Source: Runella sp.
GTDB lineage: Bacteria; Bacteroidota; Bacteroidia; Cytophagales; Spirosomataceae
Length of the DNA: 34,653 bases
Direction of reading: 5' to 3'
Assembly: GCF_027484545.1 (NCBI RefSeq)
Contig: NZ_JAIXST010000329.1
Location: 1 to 34,653, forward strand
Shown here in pieces: positions 22,791 to 31,588 of this stretch. Made by a program: the position numbers and the translations under genes. A model generated the notes under the pieces. That model was not told where the DNA came from. It searched no databases and saw nothing but the letters and a program-made list of their open reading frames with translations. Within the stretch, counting starts at the first letter, position 1, and every line of letters starts with the position of its first letter.

Positions 22791-23474
22791 CTTTAGTTCG
22801 TCTAAATGTTGTACATCGTAGGTCGGTTTTGTTTCAAATGACACTTTCTTGGGGTTGTAAAAAGCGGCATCTATTCCAAAACGCAACGCGCCCATAATAT
22901 CAGCTTCCCAGTTATCACCAATCATCAAACTTTCCTGAGGTTGAGCACCGGCAGCTTGCAAAGCATACGCAAAAATCTGCGCATCCGGTTTTTTGGCACC
23001 AGCCCGTTCGTTGGTAACTACGTGCTGAAAATAATGGTGAATCCCCGAACTCTGCATTTTAGAAGCCTGAATGGAATCAAAGCCGTTGGTGACAATGTGC
23101 AGTTGGTAATTTTTGTTGGCACAGTATTCCAATAAAGCAACCGCACCATCCAGCAAATGTGCTTTTTGAGGAAGCAGTTTTAAATATTCTTCACCCAACG
23201 CGCTCCCAAAAGCGACATTTTCTACCTTCAACGCTTCGAAAACCAATCGAAAACGGTGTTCGCGAATATACGTGTGGGCAATGAGCCCCCGGTCGAAGTC
23301 ATTCCATAACTGCGTATTGATTTCAAGAAAGGCCCGAACAAAATCTCCCAACGACATCACTCCGTGGTTGATGAGTTCAAAGTTGTGATAAATATCGGTT
23401 AACGATTCTGCCGAATTGCGTTCAAAATCCCAAAGGGTGTGGTCAAGATCGAAAAATAGGTGTTTGTAGGTCAT
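22779..23474 (-). CDS. yjjG: YjjG-family noncanonical pyrimidine nucleotidase (HAD)
   Basis: A 231-residue HAD-superfamily phosphatase. Motif I is FFDLDHTLWDF (D9 nucleophile, D11), motif II IVTNG, motif III with the lysine in GAKKPDAQIF, and motif IV MIGDNWEADIMGA. The DLDHTLWDFERN opening and length fit the YjjG subfamily, which removes phosphate from noncanonical pyrimidine nucleotides (housecleaning). It follows the Uma2 gene by 10 bp and is probably co-transcribed with it. Confidence 0.87.
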   Translation of the reverse strand: MTYKHLFFDLDHTLWDFERNSAESLTDIYHNFELINHGVMSLGDFVRAFLEINTQLWNDFDRGLIAHTYIREHRFRLVFEALKVENVAFGSALGEEYLKLLPQKAHLLDGAVALLEYCANKNYQLHIVTNGFDSIQASKMQSSGIHHYFQHVVTNERAGAKKPDAQIFAYALQAAGAQPQESLMIGDNWEADIMGALRFGIDAAFYNPKKVSFETKPTYDVQHLDELKSIL

Positions 23475-23484
23475 TGGAAATTAA

Positions 23485-24042
23485 CTACTTGGCGAGAATG
23501 ATTTTCTTATAAATGGTGGTGAGCGGAAGCTGTGTTTCAAAGAAAGGAAGTTTTACGCTTTCATTCAATTCCGTATAAAATTCTACGTACCAACGATTTC
23601 CGTCTCTTACAAACAGTTCTACAAAACAGTTGTCTTGGTCGATGATAAGATAGTATTGCAAAGAGGTAATGTTGGAATATTCGGCCAATTTGATGTGTCT
23701 ATCCACATTGGCGGTAGAATCTGAAAGCACTTCTACAATCAAAATCGGTTCGGTTGCATATTTAACTTTATTGCCGGATTCATGGATAATCTGAAAGTCA
23801 GGAATGCGGTATTTTTTATCTCCCTGCACCATCAATTTGACTGCATTTTGATACATTTTAAAAGGCTTGTCTTCCAGTAAAACTCTGAAAAAGAAGTGAA
23901 TATTGCCCGCAATTTCGTTGGCTGTGGTTGATTCTCCTGACATTTCGATAATTTCTCCGTCTATAAATTCATACCTTCCTTCATGCGTTTCGCAGAAATC
24001 AAAGTATTCTTCGACTGTGTATAATTTTTCTGCAACTACCAT
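23485..24042 (-). CDS. Uma2-family (DUF820) restriction-endonuclease-like protein
   Basis: A 185-residue protein from ATG 24042 (a GTG one codon earlier is possible). The Uma2 pattern is clear: KLYTVEEYFDFCETHEGRYE, FIDGEIIEMSG, then IPDFQII and PILIVEVLSDSTANVDR, where the D and E of PD...EVLS correspond to the PD-(D/E)XK active-site positions; the usual Lys is absent, as in most Uma2 proteins. The function of the family is unknown, with many copies per genome in cyanobacteria and Bacteroidota. A possible -7 element TATTTTTG lies on the minus strand at 24069-24062. It probably heads a two-gene operon with yjjG. Confidence 0.85.
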   Translation of the reverse strand: MVVAEKLYTVEEYFDFCETHEGRYEFIDGEIIEMSGESTTANEIAGNIHFFFRVLLEDKPFKMYQNAVKLMVQGDKKYRIPDFQIIHESGNKVKYATEPILIVEVLSDSTANVDRHIKLAEYSNITSLQYYLIIDQDNCFVELFVRDGNRWYVEFYTELNESVKLPFFETQLPLTTIYKKIILAK

Positions 24043-24094
24043 CACTGTGTTGTATTTTTTTCAAAAATACGAAAATCAGCGTTACTTTGTTGTT

Positions 24095-24940
24095 ATGAAT
24101 ACTCCACTTCTCATTTCCGAAATTCTTATTTATCCCGTCAAATCGTTGGGGGCTATCAGCCTGTCACAAGCCGAAGTAGAAGAGCGCGGTTTACGCTACG
24201 ACCGTCGTTGGTTGGTGGTTGATGATAACAATCGTTTTGTGACGCAGCGTCAATATCCCACTATGGCGCTTATAGAAGTTTCTATTACTGAAAATGGGTT
24301 ACAATTGCGACATCGCACGCGAGATTTGGGCATATTAACCGTGCCTTTTCAGCCCGAAACGTTTGATTTAGTGACGGTGACGCTGTGGGATGATCAAATT
24401 GAATCGGTGATTGTCAATGATGCGTCTAACCGTTGGTTGAGCGAAGCATTGGGCTTTTCGGCACGTTTGGTGTATTTGCCGGATACGTCACCGAGGTTGG
24501 CCGATCCCAACTACGCACCCTTTGATGCTAACGTGAGCTTTGCCGACGGCTATCCGGTGTTGGTGATTGGACAATCTTCGTTGGATGATTTAAACACTCG
24601 ACTGTCCGAACCGGTTTCTATGATACGGTTTCGTCCCAATTTGGTTTTTGAAGGCGGTTTGCCCTACGACGAGGACCAATGGTATGAGTTCACCGTCGGA
24701 AATCTGACCTTTTACGGAGTAAAGCCCTGCGCCCGTTGCATTCTGACCACTGTCGACCCTGAAAAAGGCGAGATTGCCGGAAAAGAACCCATACGCACGC
24801 TGTCAACGTATCGTAAACGGAACAACAAGATTTTCTTTGGGCAAAACCTAATGACCAATCAAACGGGAACGATAAAAATAGGAGATGAAATAAGTGTTCT
24901 GAGCCGTAAACAACGGCAAACCATGAGTGAAGAAATATGA
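24095..24940 (+). CDS. MOSC-domain protein (YcbX/mARC-like)
   Basis: A 281-residue protein starting at ATG 24095 (MNTPLLISEILIYPVKSL), the normal start of MOSC N-terminal beta-barrel proteins; upstream frame belongs to the divergent gene region. Blocks RGLRYDRRWLVVDD, RQYPTMALI, FADGYPVLVIG, RFRPNLVFEG and PCARCILTTVDPEKGE match the YcbX/mARC layout, and the cysteine in CARC is the expected molybdenum-ligand region. The family uses molybdenum cofactor to reduce N-hydroxylated compounds. The ATGA overlap with the next gene (24937-24940) indicates co-translation with the carotenoid desaturase. Confidence 0.88.
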   Translation: MNTPLLISEILIYPVKSLGAISLSQAEVEERGLRYDRRWLVVDDNNRFVTQRQYPTMALIEVSITENGLQLRHRTRDLGILTVPFQPETFDLVTVTLWDDQIESVIVNDASNRWLSEALGFSARLVYLPDTSPRLADPNYAPFDANVSFADGYPVLVIGQSSLDDLNTRLSEPVSMIRFRPNLVFEGGLPYDEDQWYEFTVGNLTFYGVKPCARCILTTVDPEKGEIAGKEPIRTLSTYRKRNNKIFFGQNLMTNQTGTIKIGDEISVLSRKQRQTMSEEI

Positions 24941-26424
24941 AGAAAACAGTGGCAGTAATCGGAGCGGGAATTGCGGGAATTGCGTCCGGAATTCGTTTGG
25001 CCAATAAAGGATACGAAGTACACATTTTTGAAGCCAATAGCTATCCGGGAGGAAAACTGTCGAGTTTTGAATTGAACGGTTATCGCTTCGATGCCGGGCC
25101 TTCATTGTTTACCATGCCACATTTGGTGGATGAACTGTTTCAACTTTCGGGCAAAAATCCGCAGAATTATTTTGAATACATTCGTTTGGAAGAAGCCTGC
25201 CGCTATTTTTGGGATGATGGAGTTCGGTTGACAGCTCACGCCAATCAACAGGATTTTGCGAAAGAAATAGAGGAAAAATTAGGTGAGCCAGCCGAACACG
25301 TTTTGGCGCATTTACGCGACAGTGCGGTGAAATATGACGTCACCGAAAAGCTGTTTTTGCATCGTTCATTGCACAAAATCAGCACGTATTTTAACCGTGA
25401 TGCGCTCAAGGGATATGCTAATATGCACCGTTTGGATGCTTTTACGACTATGAATCGCGCCAATGAGCGGCGATTCAAAAATCCACGCGTAGTGCAATTG
25501 TTTAATCGGTACGCTACTTACAACGGCTCTGATCCCTACCAAACACCTGCCACAATGAATATTATTCCGCATTTGGAATACAACATCGGCGCCTTCTTTC
25601 CCAAAAAAGGCATGGTGGACATCACGGAAAGTTTAGTCAAGTTGGCCGAAGATTTGGGAGTAAAGTTCCATTTCAATACCAAAGTTGACAAAATAGAAAC
25701 ATCAGGAAATCAGGTAGCAGGTTTAAAATTTGAACAAAAATCTGACTCCTCGCTCCTAAATGCCCACTTCTTCGACATTGTTGTCTCCAACATGGACGTC
25801 GTCAATACGTTCCGAAAGTTGCTGCCTGATGCCAAACAACCTGAACGAATTTTGCGACAACCCAAATCAAGTTCAGCGCTGATTTTTTACTGGGGAATCA
25901 AAAAGAGGTTTTCGGAATTAGGGTTACATAATATCTTCTTTTCCAACGATTACCGTGTTGAGTTTGAGCATTTGTTTCAGAAAAAAACAATTTGTTCAGA
26001 CCCGACGATTTACCTCAATATTACTTCAAAACACAAAGCCGATGACGCTCCCGAAGGGGGCGAAAACTGGTTCATTCTGGTCAATGCACCCAATAATGAC
26101 GGCCAGAACTGGGATTTGTTAATTGAACAAACACGCCAAGCCGTTTTTAAAAAATTGTCACACAACTTAGGTGTAGCTATTGAAGAGTTAGTGGAGTGTG
26201 AGGAGATTTTAGACCCTCGCAGCATTGAATCCAAAACTTCAAGTTCGCAGGGAGCATTGTACGGAAATAGCTCCAACAACCGTTTTGCGGCTTTTTTACG
26301 TCACGCCAATTTTTCCCGCGAGTTTCAAAACCTCTACTTTGTGGGCGGTAGCGTACATCCCGGAGGAGGAATTCCCTTGGCTATCCTGTCAGCCAAAATT
26401 GCTACTGATTTGATGCCGACTTAG
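24937..26424 (+). CDS. crtD: CrtD-like carotenoid desaturase (CrtI family)
   Basis: A 495-residue FAD-dependent oxidoreductase. The N-terminal dinucleotide-binding motif is VIGAGIAGIASGIRLA, followed by HIFEANSYPGGKLSSF and FDAGPSLFTMPHL, typical of the CrtI/CrtD family; the C-terminal FAD block is LYFVGGSVHPGGGIPLAILS. Bacteroidota members with the FDAGPSLFTMP opening are usually 1-hydroxycarotenoid 3,4-desaturases (CrtD), so this is the best guess, but phytoene desaturase cannot be excluded from sequence alone. It makes pigment-type carotenoids in the membrane. No other crt gene is next to it; the preceding gene is MOSC. A strong terminator overlaps its stop codon. Confidence 0.8.
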   Translation: MKKTVAVIGAGIAGIASGIRLANKGYEVHIFEANSYPGGKLSSFELNGYRFDAGPSLFTMPHLVDELFQLSGKNPQNYFEYIRLEEACRYFWDDGVRLTAHANQQDFAKEIEEKLGEPAEHVLAHLRDSAVKYDVTEKLFLHRSLHKISTYFNRDALKGYANMHRLDAFTTMNRANERRFKNPRVVQLFNRYATYNGSDPYQTPATMNIIPHLEYNIGAFFPKKGMVDITESLVKLAEDLGVKFHFNTKVDKIETSGNQVAGLKFEQKSDSSLLNAHFFDIVVSNMDVVNTFRKLLPDAKQPERILRQPKSSSALIFYWGIKKRFSELGLHNIFFSNDYRVEFEHLFQKKTICSDPTIYLNITSKHKADDAPEGGENWFILVNAPNNDGQNWDLLIEQTRQAVFKKLSHNLGVAIEELVECEEILDPRSIESKTSSSQGALYGNSSNNRFAAFLRHANFSREFQNLYFVGGSVHPGGGIPLAILSAKIATDLMPT

Positions 26425-26460
26425 CTTTGACAAAGTTCAAAACTTTGTCAAAGCTATTTT
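26423..26460 (+). terminator. Rho-independent terminator after crtD
   Basis: AGCTTTGACAAAGTT (26423-26437), loop CAA, AACTTTGTCAAAGCT (26441-26455) is a perfect 15-bp stem with a 3-base loop, followed by ATTTT. The first arm includes two bases of the TAG stop codon of crtD. Confidence 0.8.
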
Positions 26461-26514
26461 AGGCGCGGTTTTTGTGAGCACCAACACTACGGTTTTATCT
26501 TAATCTAATCCCTT

Positions 26515-27546
26515 TTGAAACATTTGTTACATCATATTCAATTAAAATGTAATAGAACTGCAAGATTTCTCTCTGTGGTTCTCTGTTTCTCTGTGGTTGA
26601 ATGTTTGAGCCAACAACTCCCCCACTATTCACAATATCTTCAAAATCATTTTTTGATTAACCCGGCACTTGCTGGTATTGAAAACTATGCTGATGCGCGT
26701 TTGGGCTATCGACAGCAATGGGCAGGTTTGGAAGATGCGCCCCGGACTTTTTACATGACGGCGCATTTACCCGTTGGAAATCCTGATTTTGAAGTAGAAC
26801 CGGCTTCGCCCCGATTCAGTTTCGGACGGGAGTCCGGCCCGACTCTTCCCGATGCCCACGGGGGGGCAGGGTTATCGCTCATTCGTGACCAAACCGGTCC
26901 ATGGAGCCGATTTTCAATGAGTGTGTCGGGGGCTTATCATTACCCTTTGGGAGATTTATGGCAGCTAAGTGCAGGGATTTCTGGAGGAATTACCCAACAT
27001 ACCCTTGATTTTGACCGTATTCATTTGGCCAATTCTCAGGACCCGGTAGTGTCAGTGGGAAAAGTAAATACGTTGCGCCCCGATATGAGTGCAGGACTTT
27101 GGATTTACTCTCCTGAGTTTTTTGCAGGGTTTTCGGTGCAGCAATTAATAGGGTCAAAACTTAACTTTCGAAAAGGCGATTACGATTGGCAGGGAAAAGT
27201 GGTTCCGCATTATTTTCTGACGGCAGGCTATCGGTTGATTGTTGCCGATGATTGGGATTTTACACCTTCTGTTCTTTTTAAAAAAGCAACCAATGCTCCG
27301 CTTTCGTGGGATCTAAACCTTAAATTCAGCTACCAAAATAACTTTTGGTTTGGCCTGTCTTACCGTCAAAAAGACGCTTTTTGGGGCTGGGTAGGCGTGC
27401 GGGTCGCTCAAAAATTTACGGTCAGCTATACCTATGAGTACGTCATTTCTTCTCTACAATCGGCTACGCGCGGCTCCCACGAAATCGTGTTGGGTCTGAC
27501 GCTCGGCAACCAGCGGCATTATACTTCACCGCGGAGTTTTTGGTAA
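26515..27546 (+). CDS. PorP/SprF-family outer-membrane protein
   Basis: A 343-residue protein with an N-terminal signal peptide and the PorP/SprF signature LPHYSQYLQNHFLINPALAG, followed by RLGYRQQWAGLEDAPRTFYM and a C-terminal half of alternating strands consistent with an outer-membrane barrel. The family is associated with type IX secretion and gliding (SprF helps SprB export). The start is TTG at 26515, two codons after an in-frame stop, and no ATG exists before the conserved part, so the call rests on the signal peptide. The signal region contains an in-frame direct repeat (TCTCTGTGGTT twice). No large SprB-like adhesin is in the window. Confidence 0.87.
   Translation: MKHLLHHIQLKCNRTARFLSVVLCFSVVECLSQQLPHYSQYLQNHFLINPALAGIENYADARLGYRQQWAGLEDAPRTFYMTAHLPVGNPDFEVEPASPRFSFGRESGPTLPDAHGGAGLSLIRDQTGPWSRFSMSVSGAYHYPLGDLWQLSAGISGGITQHTLDFDRIHLANSQDPVVSVGKVNTLRPDMSAGLWIYSPEFFAGFSVQQLIGSKLNFRKGDYDWQGKVVPHYFLTAGYRLIVADDWDFTPSVLFKKATNAPLSWDLNLKFSYQNNFWFGLSYRQKDAFWGWVGVRVAQKFTVSYTYEYVISSLQSATRGSHEIVLGLTLGNQRHYTSPRSFW
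26570..26598. repeat. Short direct repeat in the SprF-like signal-peptide region
   Basis: TCTCTGTGGTT occurs at 26570-26580 and 26588-26598, offset 18 bases (six codons, in frame). The string resembles widespread CACAGAG-type dispersed repeats read on the opposite strand. Confidence 0.55.
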
Positions 27547-27646
27547 AAGCTATCCTACTTTAACAACAAAATTTTTCTTTCCATCAACAAACGGAAGGGA
27601 ATCGGTGTTGTTACATCAATTCAAAACCACTCAATTATACATTTTA

Positions 27647-28660
27647 ATGAAAGCTGTTGTACTCCAAGAAATAAATCAGACTGTTTCAATTCAGGAAGTT
27701 GAAACGCCGCAGGCGGGTGCGGGTGAAGTCATTGTCCAACTCAAAGCCGCGGCGCTCAATCACCGGGACGTTTTTGTTCAACAGGGAAAATACCCCGGTA
27801 TCAAACTGCCCGTTATTTTGGGGTCAGATGGGGCAGGAATTGTTTTGGAAGTAGGAGAAGGTGTTTCGGAAGAGTGGTTAGGAAAAGAAGTGATTGTAAA
27901 TCCTTCGCAGAATTGGGGTGCCGACGACCGTTTTTACAGCAAAAACTTTAAAATTCTGGGAATGCCCGACAACGGTACATTTGCCGAATATCTCAAAGTA
28001 GAAGCTAAATACCTTACGCCAAAACCGTCTCATTTGAGTTTTGAAGCGGCGGCGGCACTTCCGCTCGGTGGCGTTACGGCTTGGAGGGCATTGATGTCGC
28101 GAGCGGCCATGAAAGCAGGAGACCGTGTTCTTGTGACAGGTATTGGTGGCGGGGTGGCTTTGCTTGTTTTGCAATTTGCGGTAGCTGCCGGTGCCGAAGT
28201 TTGGGTAACGTCAGGTTCGGACGAAAAAATCGCGAAAGCCGTAGAATTAGGGGCCAAAGGAGGGGTAAATTACAAAGATCCTAATTGGGCCAAAAACCTC
28301 ATCGCGGCCACGGGCGGCGACCGAAGTGGATACTTTGAAGTAATCATCGACAGCGCCGGAGGGCCAGGCTTTGCCAAATTAATTGACGTTGCCACTGCCG
28401 GGGCAAGCATTTGTTTCTTTGGAGGAACAACAGGCAACATCACCGACATCATTCCCGGAAAAGTATTTTTTAAACAACTCAATATTTACGGTTCAACCAT
28501 GGGAACGGAAGCTGAATTTGCCGATATGGTCCGTTTTATCGAAGAAAAACAAATTCAACCTGTTATTGATGAAATCGTTCCGTTGGAAGATGCCGAAGCA
28601 GCGCTACGGCGTATGGATAGCGGAACTCAGTTTGGGAAGATTGTGTTGAAGATTGGGTGA
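27647..28660 (+). CDS. Zinc-type alcohol dehydrogenase/quinone oxidoreductase family protein
   Basis: A 337-residue medium-chain dehydrogenase/reductase from ATG 27647 (an in-frame start at 27605 adds a non-conserved tail). Visible are the GroES-like part LKAAALNHRDVFVQQGKYPG and ILGSDGAGIVLEVGEGV, and the Rossmann glycine-rich VTGIGGGVALLVLQFA. The C-terminal IVPLEDAEAALRRMDSGTQFGKIVL is typical. The catalytic zinc cysteine position reads GSDGAG rather than GHE, and the structural-zinc cysteines are absent, so it is more likely a zinc-independent quinone oxidoreductase-like enzyme using NADPH. Substrate unknown. Confidence 0.85.
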   Translation: MKAVVLQEINQTVSIQEVETPQAGAGEVIVQLKAAALNHRDVFVQQGKYPGIKLPVILGSDGAGIVLEVGEGVSEEWLGKEVIVNPSQNWGADDRFYSKNFKILGMPDNGTFAEYLKVEAKYLTPKPSHLSFEAAAALPLGGVTAWRALMSRAAMKAGDRVLVTGIGGGVALLVLQFAVAAGAEVWVTSGSDEKIAKAVELGAKGGVNYKDPNWAKNLIAATGGDRSGYFEVIIDSAGGPGFAKLIDVATAGASICFFGGTTGNITDIIPGKVFFKQLNIYGSTMGTEAEFADMVRFIEEKQIQPVIDEIVPLEDAEAALRRMDSGTQFGKIVLKIG

Positions 28661-28684
28661 TTAGGCTGTAAATCAGTAACTTTG
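28653..28684 (+). promoter_or_regulatory. Candidate promoter of rlmN
   Basis: TTG (28653-28655), a 21-bp spacer and TAACTTTG (28677-28684), which matches the Bacteroidota -7 consensus TAnnTTTG exactly. Transcription from here would give an untranslated leader of about 130 bases before rlmN. Confidence 0.45.
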
Positions 28685-28696
28685 TAAAAAATATAT

Positions 28697-28787
28697 AACC
28701 TTGATAAGGTTTTCATTGATAACTATTTTTTTAATGAAAACCATCCCAACAACTGTTTTAATCAAACTATTAACGGATACCAGTTAA
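28697..28787 (+). promoter_or_regulatory. rlmN leader with competing hairpins and a possible leader peptide
   Basis: Hairpin 1: AACCTT (28697-28702), GAT, AAGGTT (28706-28711). Hairpin 2: GGTTTTCATT (28708-28717), 15-base loop, AATGAAAACC (28733-28742), perfect 10 bp. They share bases 28708-28711 and cannot form together. A 17-codon open frame begins at ATG 28734 inside the second hairpin's right arm (MKTIPTTVLIKLLTDTS, stop 28785-28787). Function as an attenuator is only an inference. Confidence 0.3.
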
Positions 28788-28819
28788 CCGTTACGTTAAC
28801 CAGTGCTTTAGTACTTAAA

Positions 28820-29887
28820 ATGACAGAAACACTTTCCATACCGAAACAGGATATTCGTAAACTTACGGTTGCTCAATTGAAAGATTGGTTGACGCAACAC
28901 GGTGAACAAGGCTTCCGTGCCAAGCAAATCGTTGAATGGCTTTGGAAAAAATCGGCTACTTCTTTTGACCAAATGAGTAATCTCTCGCTTAAAACCCGGG
29001 AGTTACTGACCGAAAACTTTGAAATTCGGGCTATTTCCAATGCCAAATCGCAGAAAAGCAACGACGGAACCGTAAAGTCGGCTTTTAAACTGCACGATGG
29101 ACACCTCATTGAAGGGGTACTCATTCCGGCCGATGACCGCATGACGGCTTGCGTATCGAGTCAGGTGGGTTGTTCACTTACGTGTAAGTTTTGTGCGACG
29201 GGCTACATGGACCGCAAACGCAACTTAGACGCGGCAGAAATGTACGACCAAGTGGTTGCCATAGATCGTCAGGCAAAAGAAAATTTCAATTTACCGCTGA
29301 CCAATATTGTGTACATGGGCATGGGTGAACCGCTGCTCAACTACGCCAATGTCCTTGAATCGGTGGAAAAAATTACGTCTCCCGAAGGATTGGGAATGTC
29401 GCCTAAGCGCATTACAGTTTCGACGGCTGGCATTGCTAAGATGATTATGAAATTGGGCGATGATGGCGTGAAATTCAATTTGGCGCTTTCGTTGCACGCG
29501 GCCAATGACCAAAAGCGGAATCAAATCATGCCCATCAATGAATCAAATTCATTGAAGAATTTGGCCGAGGCATTGCAGTATTTTTACCGCAAAACCCAAA
29601 ATAGAATCACGTTTGAATACATCGTTTTTAATAACTTCAACGATACCCTGCAAGACGCCAAAGAATTGTGGGAGTTTACCAAAAAAGTGCCTGCCAAAGT
29701 CAACATCATTGAATACAACCCCATTGCCGAAGCTGATTTTAAAAATGCAGGCGTGGATAAACTGGCTCAGTTTGCGAAGTTTTTGGAAGATAAAGGCGTG
29801 ATTGTAAACGTACGTCGCAGTCGGGGAAAAGACATAGACGCCGCCTGCGGGCAATTGGCGAACCGGGAGAAAGAAGAACAAAAATGA
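28820..29887 (+). CDS. rlmN: RlmN, 23S rRNA A2503 / tRNA A37 C2-methyltransferase
   Basis: A 355-residue radical-SAM enzyme with the Fe-S motif C118-X3-C122-X2-C125 (GCSLTCKFCATGYM), the adjacent C111 and the C-terminal C343 (AACGQLAN) that together form the methyl-carrying cysteine pair, and NIVYMGMGEPLLNY for SAM binding. Length and motifs are standard. RlmN methylates A2503 of 23S rRNA and A37 of some tRNAs. It shares an ATGA overlap with the DoxX-like gene. Confidence 0.97.
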   Translation: MTETLSIPKQDIRKLTVAQLKDWLTQHGEQGFRAKQIVEWLWKKSATSFDQMSNLSLKTRELLTENFEIRAISNAKSQKSNDGTVKSAFKLHDGHLIEGVLIPADDRMTACVSSQVGCSLTCKFCATGYMDRKRNLDAAEMYDQVVAIDRQAKENFNLPLTNIVYMGMGEPLLNYANVLESVEKITSPEGLGMSPKRITVSTAGIAKMIMKLGDDGVKFNLALSLHAANDQKRNQIMPINESNSLKNLAEALQYFYRKTQNRITFEYIVFNNFNDTLQDAKELWEFTKKVPAKVNIIEYNPIAEADFKNAGVDKLAQFAKFLEDKGVIVNVRRSRGKDIDAACGQLANREKEEQK

Positions 29888-30222
29888 GTATATACTTTTT
29901 GGCGGGTTTGCTTATTGCAGCAGGGATTCTTCATTTAGTAAAGCCGAAATTGTATAAACGAATGATGCCGCCGCGGATTCCTGCTCCGCAGTTCAGTATT
30001 TTTATTTCGGGGGTGTTTGAAATTGTTTTTGGAGCAGGATTACTCTTTGTTCAAACACGTTCATGGTCGGCTTGGGGCACTATTTTGCTCTTTATTGCCA
30101 TTTTCCCTGCCAATGTATATATGTTCACGTCGGGCAGATTTAGCAGAATCCCCAAACTGCTTCTTATTCTCCGTTTACCGCTTCAATTGGCCTTGATTTG
30201 GTGGGCTTATCAGTTTCTATAA
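29884..30222 (+). CDS. DoxX-like small membrane protein
   Basis: A 112-residue membrane protein with about four hydrophobic segments: IYFLAGLLIAAGILHLV at the start, FSIFISGVFEIVFGAGLLF, WGTILLFIAIFPANVYMF, and LLLILRLPLQLALIWWAY. The layout, with HLVKPKLYKRMMPP after the first helix and PANVYM before the last, matches DoxX-like (DoxX_3-type) proteins of unknown function. It overlaps rlmN by four bases and is likely co-translated with it. Confidence 0.8.
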   Translation: MSIYFLAGLLIAAGILHLVKPKLYKRMMPPRIPAPQFSIFISGVFEIVFGAGLLFVQTRSWSAWGTILLFIAIFPANVYMFTSGRFSRIPKLLLILRLPLQLALIWWAYQFL

Positions 30223-30300
30223 AACGAATGACGAATGAACGAATGTCGAGTTACGAATTTTTTTCTAATACACATTTACGTTCGCACAAATTCATTTCAA

Positions 30301-30343
30301 CATAAAAAAGCGGTCAGGCTTGAAATCTGACCGCTTTTTTATG
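30301..30343. terminator. Bidirectional Rho-independent terminator
   Basis: AAAAAAGCGGTCAG (30304-30317) pairs perfectly with CTGACCGCTTTTTT (30327-30340) around a 9-base loop; CAT/ATG at the edges extends the stem to 17 bp. A-runs and T-runs flank the GC stem on both sides, so it serves the DoxX-like gene on the plus strand and the DUF5009 gene on the minus strand. Confidence 0.92.
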
Positions 30344-30359
30344 TTGAGACACCGTAAAA

Positions 30360-31484
30360 TTATACCTTCAAAAACACTTTCTTCTTATACAGGAAATACA
30401 AAAAGAGCCATTCGACAATGACGTAGCCAATGGCGTAAAAGACTTTTTGGTAAGGCTCTGAGAAATACTTGACAATACCTCTGAATAGCCGTTCGGACGT
30501 ATGATCAAAAGCAATAAAATGCTGCGCCATGTAAATCAAAATGGAATTCATGCCAATCACGGCCAACACCCACGCCCAGCGATTCCAGTTTTGTACGTCA
30601 ATGACCCAATAAAATACCGATAGTAAAATCAAACTCCAGCCGCCTACGGTTAACACAAATGAGCTCGTCCAGAGGTTTTTATTAATGGGAAATACGTAGT
30701 CCCAGAGTTTGCCCAATACGAGAAAAAGAACTCCTGCCACAAACAGAATCAGTACTTTTTGGGAACGAGAAGTAGAGCGCTCGTCAGATTTAAGAAGATT
30801 TCCTGCAAAAATTCCCAATAGCCCCGTGGCAATGGCCGGTACAGTAGAAATGAGACCTTCGGGGTCATGAATGTCTTTGTGTAAGTGTCCGGGTAATATC
30901 AAACGGTCGAAATAGCTGACCGGGTTACACTCCATTGTCATCTGACCTGCTCCGCAACCCGGTACCGGGACGAGCATCACAAACGCCCAATAGCCCAACA
31001 GCAAACCAACAAACCAAACATACTGTGTTTTGGTGTTGGTATAGAGATAAATGATTTGGGCAAACATCCCGGCTAAACCAATGCGCCCCAACACGCTCGG
31101 GAAACGCATTTCATCCAAGGGCTTGATTTGGAGACCATTGTTGTAAATAATGCCCAAAAGAACCAATGTTAAGCCGCGTTGAATAACCTTACGCAGCATT
31201 TTTCTGCGGTCATCGCCGCGTTCGAGGCGAACTCCCAGAGAAAACGGAGCAGATACACCGGATAAAAAAAGAAAAAGGGGGAAAATAAGGTCATAAGCTC
31301 TGAAACCGTTCCAGTCCGGGTGGGAGAGTTGGTGAGCCATGAGAATGGCACCTGACCAGCCCGTTGCTTCGGCCAGAAGATGGAAAATATCTTCGCCGCC
31401 GGTAATCCAAAACATATCAAAACCGCGCAGGGCATCCAAAGACAGCAGCCGGCGCGAGTGGGTGTCGGTAGAAGGGTGACTCAT
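30360..31484 (-). CDS. DUF5009/HGSNAT-like acyltransferase membrane protein
   Basis: A 374-residue polytopic membrane protein with about ten hydrophobic segments. The first block, RRLLSLDALRGFDMFWITGG, is the hallmark of the DUF5009/heparan-alpha-glucosaminide N-acetyltransferase-like group (LDxLRGF), and YDLIFPLFLFLSGVSAPFSL follows as a second conserved segment. Members move acetyl groups across membranes to sugars; the actual substrate here is unknown. The gene stands alone, ending at the bidirectional terminator. Confidence 0.85.
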   Translation of the reverse strand: MSHPSTDTHSRRLLSLDALRGFDMFWITGGEDIFHLLAEATGWSGAILMAHQLSHPDWNGFRAYDLIFPLFLFLSGVSAPFSLGVRLERGDDRRKMLRKVIQRGLTLVLLGIIYNNGLQIKPLDEMRFPSVLGRIGLAGMFAQIIYLYTNTKTQYVWFVGLLLGYWAFVMLVPVPGCGAGQMTMECNPVSYFDRLILPGHLHKDIHDPEGLISTVPAIATGLLGIFAGNLLKSDERSTSRSQKVLILFVAGVLFLVLGKLWDYVFPINKNLWTSSFVLTVGGWSLILLSVFYWVIDVQNWNRWAWVLAVIGMNSILIYMAQHFIAFDHTSERLFRGIVKYFSEPYQKVFYAIGYVIVEWLFLYFLYKKKVFLKV

Positions 31485-31588
31485 AGGTTAAGAGGAAAGC
31501 AGTAGATAGTAAATATTGGGTTATAGGGGGTGATTTTTACAAAACACCCATTACATACTACGTATGACGGGGTAGGATGTACTATGGT

